A program made the position numbers and the translations under genes. 64,000 nt of DNA from JAHEEL01 sp963836085 (GTDB lineage: Bacteria > Actinomycetota > Acidimicrobiia > Spongiisociales > UBA5794): assembly GCA_963836085.1 (NCBI GenBank), contig CAWIHT010000018.1:1-64000 (forward strand). The letters are read 5' to 3'. The notes beneath the pieces were generated by a model. That model was given only the letters and a program-made list of their open reading frames with translations. It had not been told where the DNA came from and did no database searches. Every line of letters starts with the position of its first letter. Position 1 is the first letter of the stretch. Of the stretch, positions 32,875 through 42,391 are shown piece by piece.

Positions 32875-34260
32875 ATGGCCAAGATCGAGACACCGAACGA
32901 CTCCAGCGGCCCGAGCATTAGCCGCCGGAACCTCATCAAGGGAGCGGCGGCCGGCGGCAGCCTCCTGGTTGTGCCGAGCCTGCTCGCCGCCTGCAGCGAT
33001 GATGGCGGAGACACAACCACCACGGCAGCTGCCGGAGACACGACAACGACGGCGGCCGGTCTGCCCCTGGCGGGCACCACGGTCTCTGTCGGATCCAACG
33101 CTTCGGACGAGCTGACCAAGAACGCCTACGGTGCGATGTTCGATCGGTTCCAGGAGGTCTCGGGCGCCGAGCTCGACATCAACACGGTCGACCACAACAC
33201 GTTCCAAGAGCAGATCAACACGTATCTCCAGGGCCAGCCGGACGAGGTCTTCACCTGGTTCGCCGGCTACCGGATGCAGTTCTTCGCCGACAAGGGTCTC
33301 GCGACCCCGATCTCCGACGTGTGGAGCGCCGAGCTCGATGCGAACTTCGATCCCGGCTTCAAGCAGGCGTCGACGGGTCTCGACGGTGAGCAGTATTTCG
33401 TACCGTTCGTCACCTACCCCTGGGCGCTCTTCTATCGCAAGAGCGTGTGGGAGGAGGCGGGCTACACCGTTCCGACGACCATGGACGAATGGGTCGCGGT
33501 CTGCCAGGCGATGGAGGCCGATGGTCTCGTCCCGATCGCCTTCGGCGACAAGGACGGTTGGCCGGCGATGGGCACATTCGACTATTTCAACATGCGCATC
33601 AACGGGTACCAGTACCACGTTGACCTGATGGCGCATCGCGAGAAGTGGGACGATCCGCGGACGAAGGAAGTCTTCGCCACGTGGAAGGACATGCTGCCCT
33701 ACCACCAGCCCGGAGCGCTCGGCCGCACCTGGCAGGAGGCCGCGCAGTCGACCGCCAGCGGCGACGCCGGCATGTACCTGCTTGGCATGTTCGTCGGTGA
33801 GCAGTTCCAGGAGTTCTCGCAAGAGGCACGCGACGACCTCGACTTCTTCGCCTTCCCGGAGATCAATCCGGAGTTCGGGCAGGACTCGGTCGATGCGCCG
33901 ATCGACGGCTTCATGCTGTCGAAGGAAGCTCCCAACGACATCGAGGGCGCGAAGGCGCTTGCGGCGTTCATCGGGACCGGCGAGGCACAGAACTACTACA
34001 CGGCGGTGAACTCGAACTGGCTGGCTACGGCCAAGGATGCCGACACGAGTGGCTACACCGGCCTGCAGAACAAGGCGTTGGAGTTGATCGGTTCGGTCGA
34101 CAACATCGCCCAGTTCCTCGATCGTGACACCCGACCCGACTTCGCGTCGACGGTCGTGTTGCCCTCGATCCAGAACTGGCTGAATGATCCGGAAGACATC
34201 GACGGCATCACGGCGTCGATGGAAGAGCAGGCGACTGCGATCTTCGCGACCGAGCAGTAG
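32875..34260 (+). CDS. sugar ABC transporter substrate-binding lipoprotein
   Basis: The 461-residue precursor carries a twin-arginine-like signal (SRRNLIKGAAAGGSLL) ending in a lipobox (LLAAC), then a Thr/Ala-rich linker. A family 1 extracellular solute-binding domain follows (EEQINTYLQGQPDEVFTWF, and GYTVPTTMDEWVAVCQ near 195). GGAGGAGG lies 9 bases before the ATG. It heads a binding protein-permease-permease operon divergent from bgaL, so its ligand is probably a galactoside. No ATPase gene is adjacent. Confidence 0.9.
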   Translation: MAKIETPNDSSGPSISRRNLIKGAAAGGSLLVVPSLLAACSDDGGDTTTTAAAGDTTTTAAGLPLAGTTVSVGSNASDELTKNAYGAMFDRFQEVSGAELDINTVDHNTFQEQINTYLQGQPDEVFTWFAGYRMQFFADKGLATPISDVWSAELDANFDPGFKQASTGLDGEQYFVPFVTYPWALFYRKSVWEEAGYTVPTTMDEWVAVCQAMEADGLVPIAFGDKDGWPAMGTFDYFNMRINGYQYHVDLMAHREKWDDPRTKEVFATWKDMLPYHQPGALGRTWQEAAQSTASGDAGMYLLGMFVGEQFQEFSQEARDDLDFFAFPEINPEFGQDSVDAPIDGFMLSKEAPNDIEGAKALAAFIGTGEAQNYYTAVNSNWLATAKDADTSGYTGLQNKALELIGSVDNIAQFLDRDTRPDFASTVVLPSIQNWLNDPEDIDGITASMEEQATAIFATEQ

Positions 34261-34289
34261 GGGCCAGCTGAGCGAACGAGGAAAAGAGT

Positions 34290-35249
34290 ATGAGCGCGAG
34301 CACAACCCAAGTCGCGACGAGCGAGTCGACGGAGAAGAAGCCGAAGAAATCACGCTTCAGCCTCCACACTCGCCGCGACAAGGTGGTGCTCGCGCTCTTG
34401 CTCGGCATCCCTGCCGCCATCCACGTCTTCTTCGTGTGGGTTCCGGCGCTCCTGTCGATCGTCCTTTCGTTTGCGCGGTGGGACGGGATCGGCGGCGTCG
34501 AGGCGATCGAGTGGGTCGGCGTCACCAACTACGAGCAGATCGCCACGATCTATCCGCCCTTCTGGCCGGCGGTCACCCACAACTTCATTTGGCTCGGGTT
34601 CTTCATCTTCATCGCGACGCCGTTCGGCATGTTCCTTGCCGTGCAACTCGACAAGGAGCTGAAAGGGTCGCGGTTCTACCAGAACGCTTTCTACGTGCCC
34701 GTCGTGCTGTCGCTCGCCCTGGTCGGATTCATCTGGCAGTTGATCTACTCACCGGAAGAGGGCCTGATCAACAACCTCCTCGGTCGGACCGACCCGGAGA
34801 ACCTCATCGACTGGCTCGGCAACCCGAGCATCAACCTCTACATGATTCTGATCGCCGCGAGTTGGCGCCACGTCGGGTACATCATGATTCTCTACCTCGC
34901 CGGCTTGAAGGGTGTCGACCCGACCCTCAAGGAGGCCGCCGCGATCGATGGCGCAACCGAACGCCAGACCTTCTTCCACGTGGTGTTCCCGGTCCTCAAG
35001 CCGATCAACCTCGTGATCATCGTCATCACGATCATCGAGTCGCTCCGCGCCTTCGATATCGTCTACGTGACGAACAAAGGGACGAACGGCCTCGAACTCT
35101 TATCGACCGCCGTCACCAACAACATCATCGGTGAGGCCAGCCGTGTCGGGTTCGGTTCGGCGCTCGCCGTGATCCTCCTCCTGCTCTCGTTGGGAATCAT
35201 CATCCCCTACCTCTGGCGAACGTTCCGAGCAGATGAGAAGGCAGCATGA
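34290..35249 (+). CDS. sugar ABC transporter permease (MalF/UgpA type)
   Basis: A 319-residue permease with six predicted helices and the EAA loop KEAAAIDGATERQTFFHVVFP near 215. The N-terminus is short and charged, followed by AIHVFFVWVPALLSIVLSF. It partners with the next gene, which it overlaps by ATGA, and takes up sugar together with the lipoprotein at 32875. Confidence 0.9.
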   Translation: MSASTTQVATSESTEKKPKKSRFSLHTRRDKVVLALLLGIPAAIHVFFVWVPALLSIVLSFARWDGIGGVEAIEWVGVTNYEQIATIYPPFWPAVTHNFIWLGFFIFIATPFGMFLAVQLDKELKGSRFYQNAFYVPVVLSLALVGFIWQLIYSPEEGLINNLLGRTDPENLIDWLGNPSINLYMILIAASWRHVGYIMILYLAGLKGVDPTLKEAAAIDGATERQTFFHVVFPVLKPINLVIIVITIIESLRAFDIVYVTNKGTNGLELLSTAVTNNIIGEASRVGFGSALAVILLLLSLGIIIPYLWRTFRADEKAA

Positions 35250-36166
35250 CCACCTCACCCGACATCAAGGCCACCAAAGGGGCTAGAGACGCGATCGACA
35301 AGTCCCAGTCGAGTGCGAAGTGGCGCCGGCGAGGCCTTCAGACCTTCCTGTTCATCACCGCGATGGTGTGGCTCGTTCCGCTGCTGTGGGCCGTCTATAC
35401 GTCGCTCCGCCCGTACTCGTCGACCGCGGAAAACGGCTATGTCTCGATCGGCGGCGAGTACAACTTCCAGAACTACATCGACGCTTTCACCCAGGGCGAG
35501 ATGTTCAAGTACTTCGTCAACACGCTGATCATCACGGTCCCCGCCGTGATCCTCACGCTGCTCCTCGCGTCGATGGCCGCATTCGTGCTCGCGCGATTCA
35601 GCTTCCGATTCAACCTCATCATGTTGATGCTGTTCACGGCCGGGAACCTGCTTCCGCAGCAGGTGATCATCACCCCGCTGTATCGCATGTATCTCGAGAT
35701 GCCGTTGCCAAGTTGGCTCGCCGAGAGCGGCATCTTCTACGACAGCTACTTCGGGATCATCGCCATCCATATCGCGTTCCAGATGGGGTTCTGTACGTTC
35801 GTGCTCTCGAACTACTTCAAGTCGCTGCCACCCGATCTCAACGAGGCAGCGTTCGTGGATGGAGCCTCGGTGTGGCGTCAGTACTGGAACATCATCATGC
35901 CGCTGGCACGACCACCGTTGGCGGCCCTCGCCGTGCTCCAGTTCACATGGATCTACAACGATTTCTTCTGGGCTCTCGTGCTGATGGTGTCCGGCGACAA
36001 GCGGCCGATCACGTCGTCGCTCCAGAACCTGAGCGGCACGTTCTTCAGGAACAACAACCTGATTGCCGCCGGTTCGTTGCTCGCCGCGATTCCGACGCTG
36101 CTCGTCTTCGTGGTGTTGCAGCGCCAGTTCGTCAAGGGCCTCACGCTCGGTTCGACGAAGGGCTGA
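35246..36166 (+). CDS. sugar ABC transporter permease (MalG/UgpE type)
   Basis: The second permease, 306 residues, has six helices and the EAA loop NEAAFVDGASVWRQYWNIIMP near 195. It ends RQFVKGLTLGSTKG, typical of CUT1 permeases. It closes the transport operon and is convergent with the GH97 gene. Confidence 0.9.
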   Translation: MTTSPDIKATKGARDAIDKSQSSAKWRRRGLQTFLFITAMVWLVPLLWAVYTSLRPYSSTAENGYVSIGGEYNFQNYIDAFTQGEMFKYFVNTLIITVPAVILTLLLASMAAFVLARFSFRFNLIMLMLFTAGNLLPQQVIITPLYRMYLEMPLPSWLAESGIFYDSYFGIIAIHIAFQMGFCTFVLSNYFKSLPPDLNEAAFVDGASVWRQYWNIIMPLARPPLAALAVLQFTWIYNDFFWALVLMVSGDKRPITSSLQNLSGTFFRNNNLIAAGSLLAAIPTLLVFVVLQRQFVKGLTLGSTKG

Positions 36167-36190
36167 CGCCTCCCGAACGGTGGCGGCCGA

Positions 36191-38050
36191 CTAGAGGATC
36201 TCGAGGACGAACCCGCCGCGCGCCGGAATCGCCAGCCTGAGCGGCGTGCCGGGGGAGATGGTGGCTCTGCCGATGTCGAGCGCCCCGTCCGCACCGTCCT
36301 GCAGCAGCATCCCGCTCCGCTCCTCGCCGAGCCACGAAGGGTCGAAGCTCACGTCAGCGGCATCGGGCCCCGCGATACCGGCGACGTACCAGGCATTGCC
36401 GAGTCGTCGTGCGATCACGCTGTGCGTGCCTGGGAACCCGTCGACGTGCCGGGTCTCGTCCCACGCCGCGGGTATCCGGGTCAGAAGGTCGACGACGTCA
36501 GCCGGCAGCGAGCGGTAGGACTCGATGCTGTCGGCGTAGTGCTGGACGCCGGACTCGTAGAGCACTCCGAGGGCGATCTCGTGTGCCGTCGACGTGAGGT
36601 GTGGATACAACTGATCGCTGATCGTCACCGGCGTGTAGTCCATCGGACCGATCACGTTGCGGGTGTAGGGCAGGATCGTGTTGTGCCAGATCGCCGTCTC
36701 CGGGAACTCCGCTGCGAACGCGTACTGCTCGCCGCCGCGCACGCCCTCCACGGACATGAGGTGCGGCCACGTGCGGTGCCACCCGCGCGGCACCGGGCAC
36801 CCGTGCAGATTGACCATGATCCCGACGTCTGCGGCGTCGGCGAGGACATCCCACATCAGTTGGATGCCATCCGGCTTATCGCTCTGGAAGAAGTCGACCT
36901 TGACGCCGGCGATTCCCCAGTTGGCGAGCTTGGCGAACTCGGCGCGTCGCTTCTCCGCCTCGTGCACGCGATCGCGCGGCCGTTCGGTGACTGCGTTGTG
37001 CGGGCCACCGGAGTTGTACCAGAGCCACGTCGCGACTCCACGCTCGTGGGCGTACTGTGCCAGGGCAGCGATGTCGGCGTCGCTGTGAACGTCCCAGTTG
37101 GCGTCCACCATCGTGTGCTCCCAACCCATGTCCGCAGCGAAATCCGCGTAGCGGTAGAGGTCCGGCAGCGATTGCGGACTGTCGTGATCCGACCACCAGC
37201 TCCACGACGCCCGGCCGGGCATGATCCAGGTGGTGTCTTCGATCCTGGAAGGACTCGCGAGATCCGTGATCAGCGTCGTCTCCACGATCCCGGCCAGGTC
37301 CTCGACAACGACGATGACACGCCACGGGGACTGCCAGATCCCGTCGAAGGCCGGCCATGCGTCGCCCAAACCGAGGCCCTCGTCCGATTCGGGCGGAACC
37401 ATCCGGTAGGTACCGTCGGCTGCGGCCGACAGATGCATGCCGACCGCAGGCGGGACGAGATCGGACTCCGCGATGAGGACCCAGCGGTCGCTGGTGTGAA
37501 AGAGAGCCGGCATGTTCCAGGACGGTCCCGGCGCCGGCGAGCCGATCGGGATGCCGTTCGCGTAGAGGGCTTCGTACGCGGGAGTGGTGTAGACGGCGGC
37601 ATCGTGCGGCTGAATCCACGCCCTGCCGACGCCAAGACGGAACTCCGTGAGCTCAGCGGTCAGCTGCGATTTCCCCGCGGGCGCTCCGCTCAGGCGGTAT
37701 CGGAAGGCAGCGCCATCATTGGATACCCGGACGACGAGTTCACCTTCGTCTCCGTCTTCGTTGCAGAAGGTCACGACACGTTCGCGAGCATCGACGTCGA
37801 TCGTGCTCTGCTTCCCATGAACGAGGTGATAGGTCTCACGGATCGGCGCCGGGTCGCTCACGCTCTTGGCAGACACGTCGGAGAGGCGACCGGTGGTGAG
37901 GTCGATACCGAGGCGGGATTCCGCAACGATCTCGATGTGGTCGTGCAGGATTCGGTATGCCAGTGCGGGCCGTCCATCATCGCGGATCGCCACGACCTCA
38001 AAGGCGAGGCGACCGTCGGGGGAGACAACGGTCCAGGGTGATTCGCTCAT
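36191..38050 (-). CDS. GH97 glycoside hydrolase, probably retaining alpha-galactosidase
   Basis: The 619-residue protein has an N-terminal beta-sandwich (about 1-250), a catalytic barrel (about 260-520, with GRASWSWWSDHDSP and MVDANWDVH) and a C-terminal beta domain. GH97 contains inverting alpha-glucosidases that use Glu and retaining alpha-galactosidases with an Asp nucleophile. Here the strand-end motif is GIAGVKVDFFQSD, consistent with the Asp type. No signal peptide is seen, so it acts in the cytoplasm. Sitting next to a sugar importer and the Leloir operon, it would supply galactose from alpha-galactosides. The specificity is inferred. Confidence 0.85.
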   Translation of the reverse strand: MSESPWTVVSPDGRLAFEVVAIRDDGRPALAYRILHDHIEIVAESRLGIDLTTGRLSDVSAKSVSDPAPIRETYHLVHGKQSTIDVDARERVVTFCNEDGDEGELVVRVSNDGAAFRYRLSGAPAGKSQLTAELTEFRLGVGRAWIQPHDAAVYTTPAYEALYANGIPIGSPAPGPSWNMPALFHTSDRWVLIAESDLVPPAVGMHLSAAADGTYRMVPPESDEGLGLGDAWPAFDGIWQSPWRVIVVVEDLAGIVETTLITDLASPSRIEDTTWIMPGRASWSWWSDHDSPQSLPDLYRYADFAADMGWEHTMVDANWDVHSDADIAALAQYAHERGVATWLWYNSGGPHNAVTERPRDRVHEAEKRRAEFAKLANWGIAGVKVDFFQSDKPDGIQLMWDVLADAADVGIMVNLHGCPVPRGWHRTWPHLMSVEGVRGGEQYAFAAEFPETAIWHNTILPYTRNVIGPMDYTPVTISDQLYPHLTSTAHEIALGVLYESGVQHYADSIESYRSLPADVVDLLTRIPAAWDETRHVDGFPGTHSVIARRLGNAWYVAGIAGPDAADVSFDPSWLGEERSGMLLQDGADGALDIGRATISPGTPLRLAIPARGGFVLEIL

Positions 38051-38124
38051 GATGGGTTCCTCTGTTCCAGGGGCTTCGGAGACGCCGAATGGTAATGCTG
38101 GGACCGGCTCCGCCGTCCGGCTCG

Positions 38125-38143
38125 AACGCCGCCTGACGGCGTT
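38125..38143. promoter_or_regulatory. operator-like palindrome between GH97 and the following gene
   Basis: AACGCCG-CCTGA-CGGCGTT is a perfect 7-bp inverted repeat with a 5-base centre, in the 125-bp divergent region. It lies about 20 bases before the GAGAGGAGG ribosome-binding site of the rightward gene. Confidence 0.45.
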
Positions 38144-38175
38144 ACCGTGGCGCCGAAACCGAGAGGAGGCCCGAG

Positions 38176-39699
38176 GTGACCGATCGATTCTCCCTGTACG
38201 GGAATGCGCTGCAGTCGAAGTACGCCAAGCGTGCCCGTCGATGGCAAGACATGTTCATCGAGAAGTTCTCGTACGACCCGGATGAGGAGTACGAACTCAC
38301 CCTCTTCGACAACGAATACCTGGGGTCGGTCTTCGGTCTGCAAGACATTCGGCGGAGCGGCGAGGGAGAGCCGATCGATCCGGAGAAGGGCGTCATCTGC
38401 GCCACCGTCCGGATGGGCTTCGGCCACTATCGGATCGCGATGGCAGGTGCCTCGTGTGCGAAGGCGATGGGCTATACCCCCTACTGGCTCGATCTGCTTG
38501 CGATCCCCGGCGTCACCTCCGATGTGATCAACTGGTGGAATACCGGCTACAGCCGCTTCTCCCGGGTCTCGCAGCGCAGCAGGCTCTTCAATCAGTACGT
38601 TTGGGAGCCGGTGACGACCGGTGACCGCACGATCCCCGGCCTCTGGTGGGCGCTCAATGCGTTCGCTGTGGGCTGGCCATGGCGGTTCATCAAGGCCAAC
38701 GCCAGGGACTACCGGATGAGCGAACTGTTCGCCAATCTCCACCGTGGCCTGCCGTCGCAGACACCGCTTCTCGGATCTCACATGTGGAACTCGATGGGTG
38801 CGGTGGCGGGAGGGATGACCAACGTCGTCGACATGATGTTCGACAACTGGCCGATGGCGTTCCAACTGATCGAGGGTGCACACCACGCCGTCCAGTCGCC
38901 GTCCGGCTACTACGGCTTCAGGACGATGCGCGGGTTCGACGAGAAGAACAGCATCCTCAACCCGGTGCCCAGTGACGCGCTGACGTTCGTCGGCCACCAT
39001 GTCGACCATGAACTGGTCGAGAACATCGAGGTCGACTGCGCCAGCCGCATCGAACGGATGGAGAACGGGGAACCCCGGCGGTTCCTCCTGACCATGGGCG
39101 GAGCAGGGGCTCAGCGCGACCTGTTCCACGCCATCATCGAGCACGTGCGCCCGATGGTCGACGCCGGAGAGGCGACCCTGTTCGTCAATCTCGGCGATCA
39201 CGCGGAGAACTGGGAGTGGATCCAGGAGGAGATGGGCGACGACGCAAAGGATCTCCAGACCCACTTCACCTGGGAGGACACGAAGGCGTTCGCCGACGAG
39301 ATCCGGAACGGTTCGGCGGAAGGCATCCATGTGTTCCTGTTCGACAACACGTTCCACGGTGTCTACTCCACCAACTACCTCATGCGGGTCGTTGACGTGC
39401 TCATCACCAAGCCGAGCGAATTGGCGTTCTACCCCGTTCCGAAGATATTCAATGAGCGGGTCGGTGGGCACGAGGCCTGGGGCGCGATCCGCTCTGCTGA
39501 GCTTGGCGACGGGACCGTTGAGATGCGAACCATCCCGGAGACGCTCAACGCGATCGACCTGATGGCCGGTGAGCAGGACCTGCTTCGCATGTACTGCGAC
39601 TCGATCGTCAACAACAAGAAGATCGGGATCTACGACGGCGCTTATCATGCCGTCGCCCTCGCCACCGGCACGACCTGGGAGCGACCGGCCCCCGCATAG
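38176..39699 (+). CDS. conserved protein of unknown function with GT-B glycosyltransferase-like features
   Basis: I do not recognise a named family. The 507-residue protein starts at a GTG behind GAGAGGAGG. Two regions recall GT28/GT-B enzymes: GVICATVRMGFGHYRIAMAG (near 74) resembles the glycine-rich N-terminal loop of MGDG synthase or MurG-like enzymes. Near 295, RRFLLTMGGAGAQRDLFHAI and, near 405, YLMRVVDVLITKPSELAFYP resemble the C-domain nucleotide-sugar loop. There is no signal peptide or clear membrane helix. It is divergent from GH97 and shares a palindromic control region with it, so a carbohydrate role is reasonable but unproven. Confidence 0.6.
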   Translation: MTDRFSLYGNALQSKYAKRARRWQDMFIEKFSYDPDEEYELTLFDNEYLGSVFGLQDIRRSGEGEPIDPEKGVICATVRMGFGHYRIAMAGASCAKAMGYTPYWLDLLAIPGVTSDVINWWNTGYSRFSRVSQRSRLFNQYVWEPVTTGDRTIPGLWWALNAFAVGWPWRFIKANARDYRMSELFANLHRGLPSQTPLLGSHMWNSMGAVAGGMTNVVDMMFDNWPMAFQLIEGAHHAVQSPSGYYGFRTMRGFDEKNSILNPVPSDALTFVGHHVDHELVENIEVDCASRIERMENGEPRRFLLTMGGAGAQRDLFHAIIEHVRPMVDAGEATLFVNLGDHAENWEWIQEEMGDDAKDLQTHFTWEDTKAFADEIRNGSAEGIHVFLFDNTFHGVYSTNYLMRVVDVLITKPSELAFYPVPKIFNERVGGHEAWGAIRSAELGDGTVEMRTIPETLNAIDLMAGEQDLLRMYCDSIVNNKKIGIYDGAYHAVALATGTTWERPAPA

Positions 39700-39729
39700 G
39701 CGAGTCCGATCAGCGCGGCAGGCGGACCG

Positions 39730-40218
39730 CTACCAGCCCAAGGTTCCGGCGCCGCCCTTGAACGGGCCGACGATGTCGTCGGTGATCCAACCGCCGTAGA
39801 AGTCGCCTTCTTGGGCACGAACCAGTTCGTCGTCGAGATAGCAGGCGTCGACCCGTCCGGGGTAGATCGAGATGTAGCCGGCGATCTCCTCGAATCCGGG
39901 GCGCGGTTTGGGATAGCTCCAGGCCGCGGCCGTTCGCGTTGTGCCGCCACCGTTTAGATCCCAATACGTGGCGACGCCCTTCCACTCGCACACGGTCCGG
40001 TTGGCGTTTGCTGCCAGCGATCCCTGAGCGAATGCCTCGGCTGGCAGGTAGATGCCGGGCGGGTGGCTGGTCTCGAGCACGCGCAGCGCTCGATTGGTGG
40101 TTGCGATCGTCACGCCGCCCAGGACGATGCGTACCGTTCGGTCTTCCGGTTCGACTCGAGGAGGCCGGGGGTAGTCCCACACTGATTCCTGGCCGGGCCC
40201 CGGCTGTTTGCGGTTCAT
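39730..40218 (-). CDS. DUF427 protein
   Basis: A 162-residue cytoplasmic protein with the DUF427 core: TVRIVLGGVTIATTNRALRV, HPPGIYLPAEAF, CEWKGVATYWDL and AWSYPKP. The family is a compact beta fold found widely in actinobacteria; its biochemical role is not established. It stands alone, convergent with the preceding gene. Confidence 0.85.
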   Translation of the reverse strand: MNRKQPGPGQESVWDYPRPPRVEPEDRTVRIVLGGVTIATTNRALRVLETSHPPGIYLPAEAFAQGSLAANANRTVCEWKGVATYWDLNGGGTTRTAAAWSYPKPRPGFEEIAGYISIYPGRVDACYLDDELVRAQEGDFYGGWITDDIVGPFKGGAGTLGW

Positions 40219-40354
40219 GATTGAACTCTAGGAATGCGTGATGCACACGAGAACGGGCGGCTAGGGGTCTGAAGGCACCGTCTATCCTCGGCCCCAGGGA
40301 TGCTCGAACCGTGGGGCGTCGGGCGCCGTGAGCCAGCACGACAGGAGCCGCGAC

Positions 40355-42055
40355 ATGATCCTCCTCCACCCGCACCGCCGTGATCGTGACTACGCCGACG
40401 ATCGATCCGACGAGGTGATGAGGAAGACCATTGCGTTCTTCGAGGCAAAGGGGAAGCGGCGCCTCAAAGACGACGACCACGGCGCGGTCTGGTACCAGGA
40501 CTTCCTCGACTTCGTGGCGACCGAAGGCATCTTCGCCACGATGTGTACACCAGCTGGTTACGGCGCCGACGACTCTCGCTGGGACGTGTGGCGCATCTGC
40601 GAGTTCGCCGAGATCCTCGGGTTCTATGGTCTGCCCTACTGGTACGCGTGGCAGGTCACGGTCCTCGGTCTCGGTCCGATCTGGATGAGCGACAACGAGG
40701 CGGTGAAGGAGGAGACGGCGGCGCTGCTGCAGGACGGCGCGGTGTTCGCCTTTGGCCTCTCCGAGAAGGAGCACGGGGCCGATCTCTACTCCACCGAGAT
40801 GACGCTGACGCCAGTCGGCGACGGGACCTACCTGGCCAACGGCAGCAAGTACTACATCGGGAACGGGAACCAGGCGGCGCTCGTCTCGACCTTTGGCACG
40901 ATGAGTGACACGGGGGAGTACTGCTTCTTCGTCGTCGACTCGCAGCATCCGTCCTACCGCGTCGTGAAGAACGTGGTGCACAGCCAGAACTTCGTATCCG
41001 AGTACGAACTGGACGACTACCCGATCACGGATGCCGACATCCTGTCGCGCGGCGACGACGCCTGGAACGCCGCCCTCAACACCGTGAACATCGGCAAGTT
41101 CAATCTCGGGTGGGGCTCGATCGGCATCTGCACCCACGCCTTCTACGAGGCAGTGCACCACGCTGCCCATCGGCACCTGTATGCCATGGCCGTGACCGAC
41201 TTCCCCCACGTCCGGCGCCTCTTCACCGACGCCTACGCCCGCTTGGTCGCGATGAAGTTGGTGGCGCTGCGGGCCGCCGACTACATGCGGGTCGCCTCTC
41301 CGGAGGACCGCCGCTATCTGCTCTACAACCCGGTCGTCAAGATGAAGGTGACGACGCAGGGCGAGGACGTGATCAACCACCTCTGGGATGTGATCGCGGC
41401 GAAGGGCTTCGAAGAGGACACCTACTTCGACATGGCGGCCCGTGACATTCGGGCGCTTCCGAAACTCGAGGGCACGGTGCATGTCAACATCGCGCTGATC
41501 GTCAAGTTCATGGAGAACTACTTCTTCCGGCCAATCGATCTACCCGAGGTGGGTCGACGCGACGAACCGGTCAATGACGACTTCCTCTTCGATCAGGGGC
41601 CGACGCGCGGGCTCGGGAAGATCCGCTTCCACGACTACACCGCCGTTTTCGGGCGCTTCGACCTGCCGAATGTGAACGTGTTCGCCGACCAGGCCGAGGT
41701 TCTCAAGGCCATGCTGATCGAGGCAACACCAACCGAGGCGCAGACGCGGGATACGGACTGGCTCCTTGCGGTGGGCGAGCTTTTCACACTCGTCGTCTAC
41801 TGCCAGTTGGTCCTTGAGAATGCCGAGATCTACGAGATCGAGGACGACCTCGTCGACCAGATCTTCGACGTCGCCATCCGGGACTTCTCCCGCTTCGCCG
41901 TCGACCTGAACGGCCGCTCCGGGACCACCGCAGCGCAAAGCGAATTCTGCCTGGCCATGGTTCGTCGCCCCGTCCGCGACGACGAACGAGCCGCGCGGAT
42001 CTGGAACGATCACGTCTACGCCCAACGCGACGCCTACGAAATGCCCAAGACGTGA
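40355..42055 (+). CDS. acyl-CoA dehydrogenase-family flavoprotein
   Basis: The 566-residue protein starts at the ATG after AGGAG (a GTG 27 bases earlier is possible). The middle shows the flavin/substrate segment FAFGLSEKEHGADLYSTEMT and ANGSKYYIGNGNQAALVSTF, as in acyl-CoA dehydrogenases. The C-terminal half is helical and longer than in classical 380-residue members, so it belongs to a large, divergent subgroup. It likely oxidises an acyl-CoA or related thioester using FAD. No electron-transfer flavoprotein or beta-oxidation gene is adjacent. Confidence 0.72.
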   Translation: MILLHPHRRDRDYADDRSDEVMRKTIAFFEAKGKRRLKDDDHGAVWYQDFLDFVATEGIFATMCTPAGYGADDSRWDVWRICEFAEILGFYGLPYWYAWQVTVLGLGPIWMSDNEAVKEETAALLQDGAVFAFGLSEKEHGADLYSTEMTLTPVGDGTYLANGSKYYIGNGNQAALVSTFGTMSDTGEYCFFVVDSQHPSYRVVKNVVHSQNFVSEYELDDYPITDADILSRGDDAWNAALNTVNIGKFNLGWGSIGICTHAFYEAVHHAAHRHLYAMAVTDFPHVRRLFTDAYARLVAMKLVALRAADYMRVASPEDRRYLLYNPVVKMKVTTQGEDVINHLWDVIAAKGFEEDTYFDMAARDIRALPKLEGTVHVNIALIVKFMENYFFRPIDLPEVGRRDEPVNDDFLFDQGPTRGLGKIRFHDYTAVFGRFDLPNVNVFADQAEVLKAMLIEATPTEAQTRDTDWLLAVGELFTLVVYCQLVLENAEIYEIEDDLVDQIFDVAIRDFSRFAVDLNGRSGTTAAQSEFCLAMVRRPVRDDERAARIWNDHVYAQRDAYEMPKT

Positions 42056-42076
42056 GCTGCCAGTCTGTGCCTCAGT

Positions 42077-42203
42077 ATTCCTTCCCCTTAGGGGAAGGTG
42101 GCAGCGCCCCCAGGCGCTGACGGAAGGGGTCTCTCGGTCTCGAAGCAAGGGAGAGACCCCCTCCGTCGCCCCGAGGGCGACACCTCCCCCTGAAGGGGAG
42201 GAA
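42077..42203 (-). repeat. family 2 structured repeat, copy 2 (inverted)
   Basis: It reads as the reverse complement of copy 1: it begins ATTCCTTCCCCTTAGGGGAAGG, then the GCGCC hairpin, the GGGTCTCTC...GAGAGACCC stem and finally CCTCCCCCTGAAGGGGAGG. It follows the acyl-CoA dehydrogenase stop. Copy 3 follows after 7 bases. The 336-bp gap to the next gene is almost wholly these two copies. Confidence 0.85.
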
Positions 42204-42210
42204 TGCTCAG

Positions 42211-42315
42211 AGCGCCCCCCAGGGCGCTGACGGAAGGGGTCTCTCGGTCTCGAAGCAAGGGAGAGACCCCCTCCGTCGCCCCGAGGGCGACACCTCCCCC
42301 TGAAGGGGAGGAATT
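42211..42315 (-). repeat. family 2 structured repeat, copy 3 (inverted, lacks one end hairpin)
   Basis: It begins at AGCGCCCCCCAGGGCGCTGA and is identical to copy 2 over the rest, through CCTCCCCCTGAAGGGGAGG. The terminal ATTCC...GGAAGG hairpin is missing. Near identity with copy 2 indicates recent tandem duplication. Confidence 0.85.
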
Positions 42316-42391
42316 GATGTGAGGTACTCCGGACAGGCTCGCAGCGCCCTTCGATTCGGGCCACCGACGGGGCTTTCCCTATCCTGTGCTC

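Noticed and set aside
32872..34353. 493-codon minus-strand frame opposite the sugar-binding protein
   Set aside because: Low-complexity Arg/Val/Glu-rich shadow; the plus strand has a signal peptide, lipobox and binding-protein domain.
36422..38041. 539-codon plus-strand frame opposite GH97
   Set aside because: Shadow frame with Arg/Asp/Val-rich composition; GH97 motifs are on the minus strand.
38047..41482. long minus-strand frames of 533 and 590 codons opposite 38176-42055
   Set aside because: They are antisense to the GT-B-like gene and the acyl-CoA dehydrogenase, which have ribosome-binding sites and recognisable motifs.
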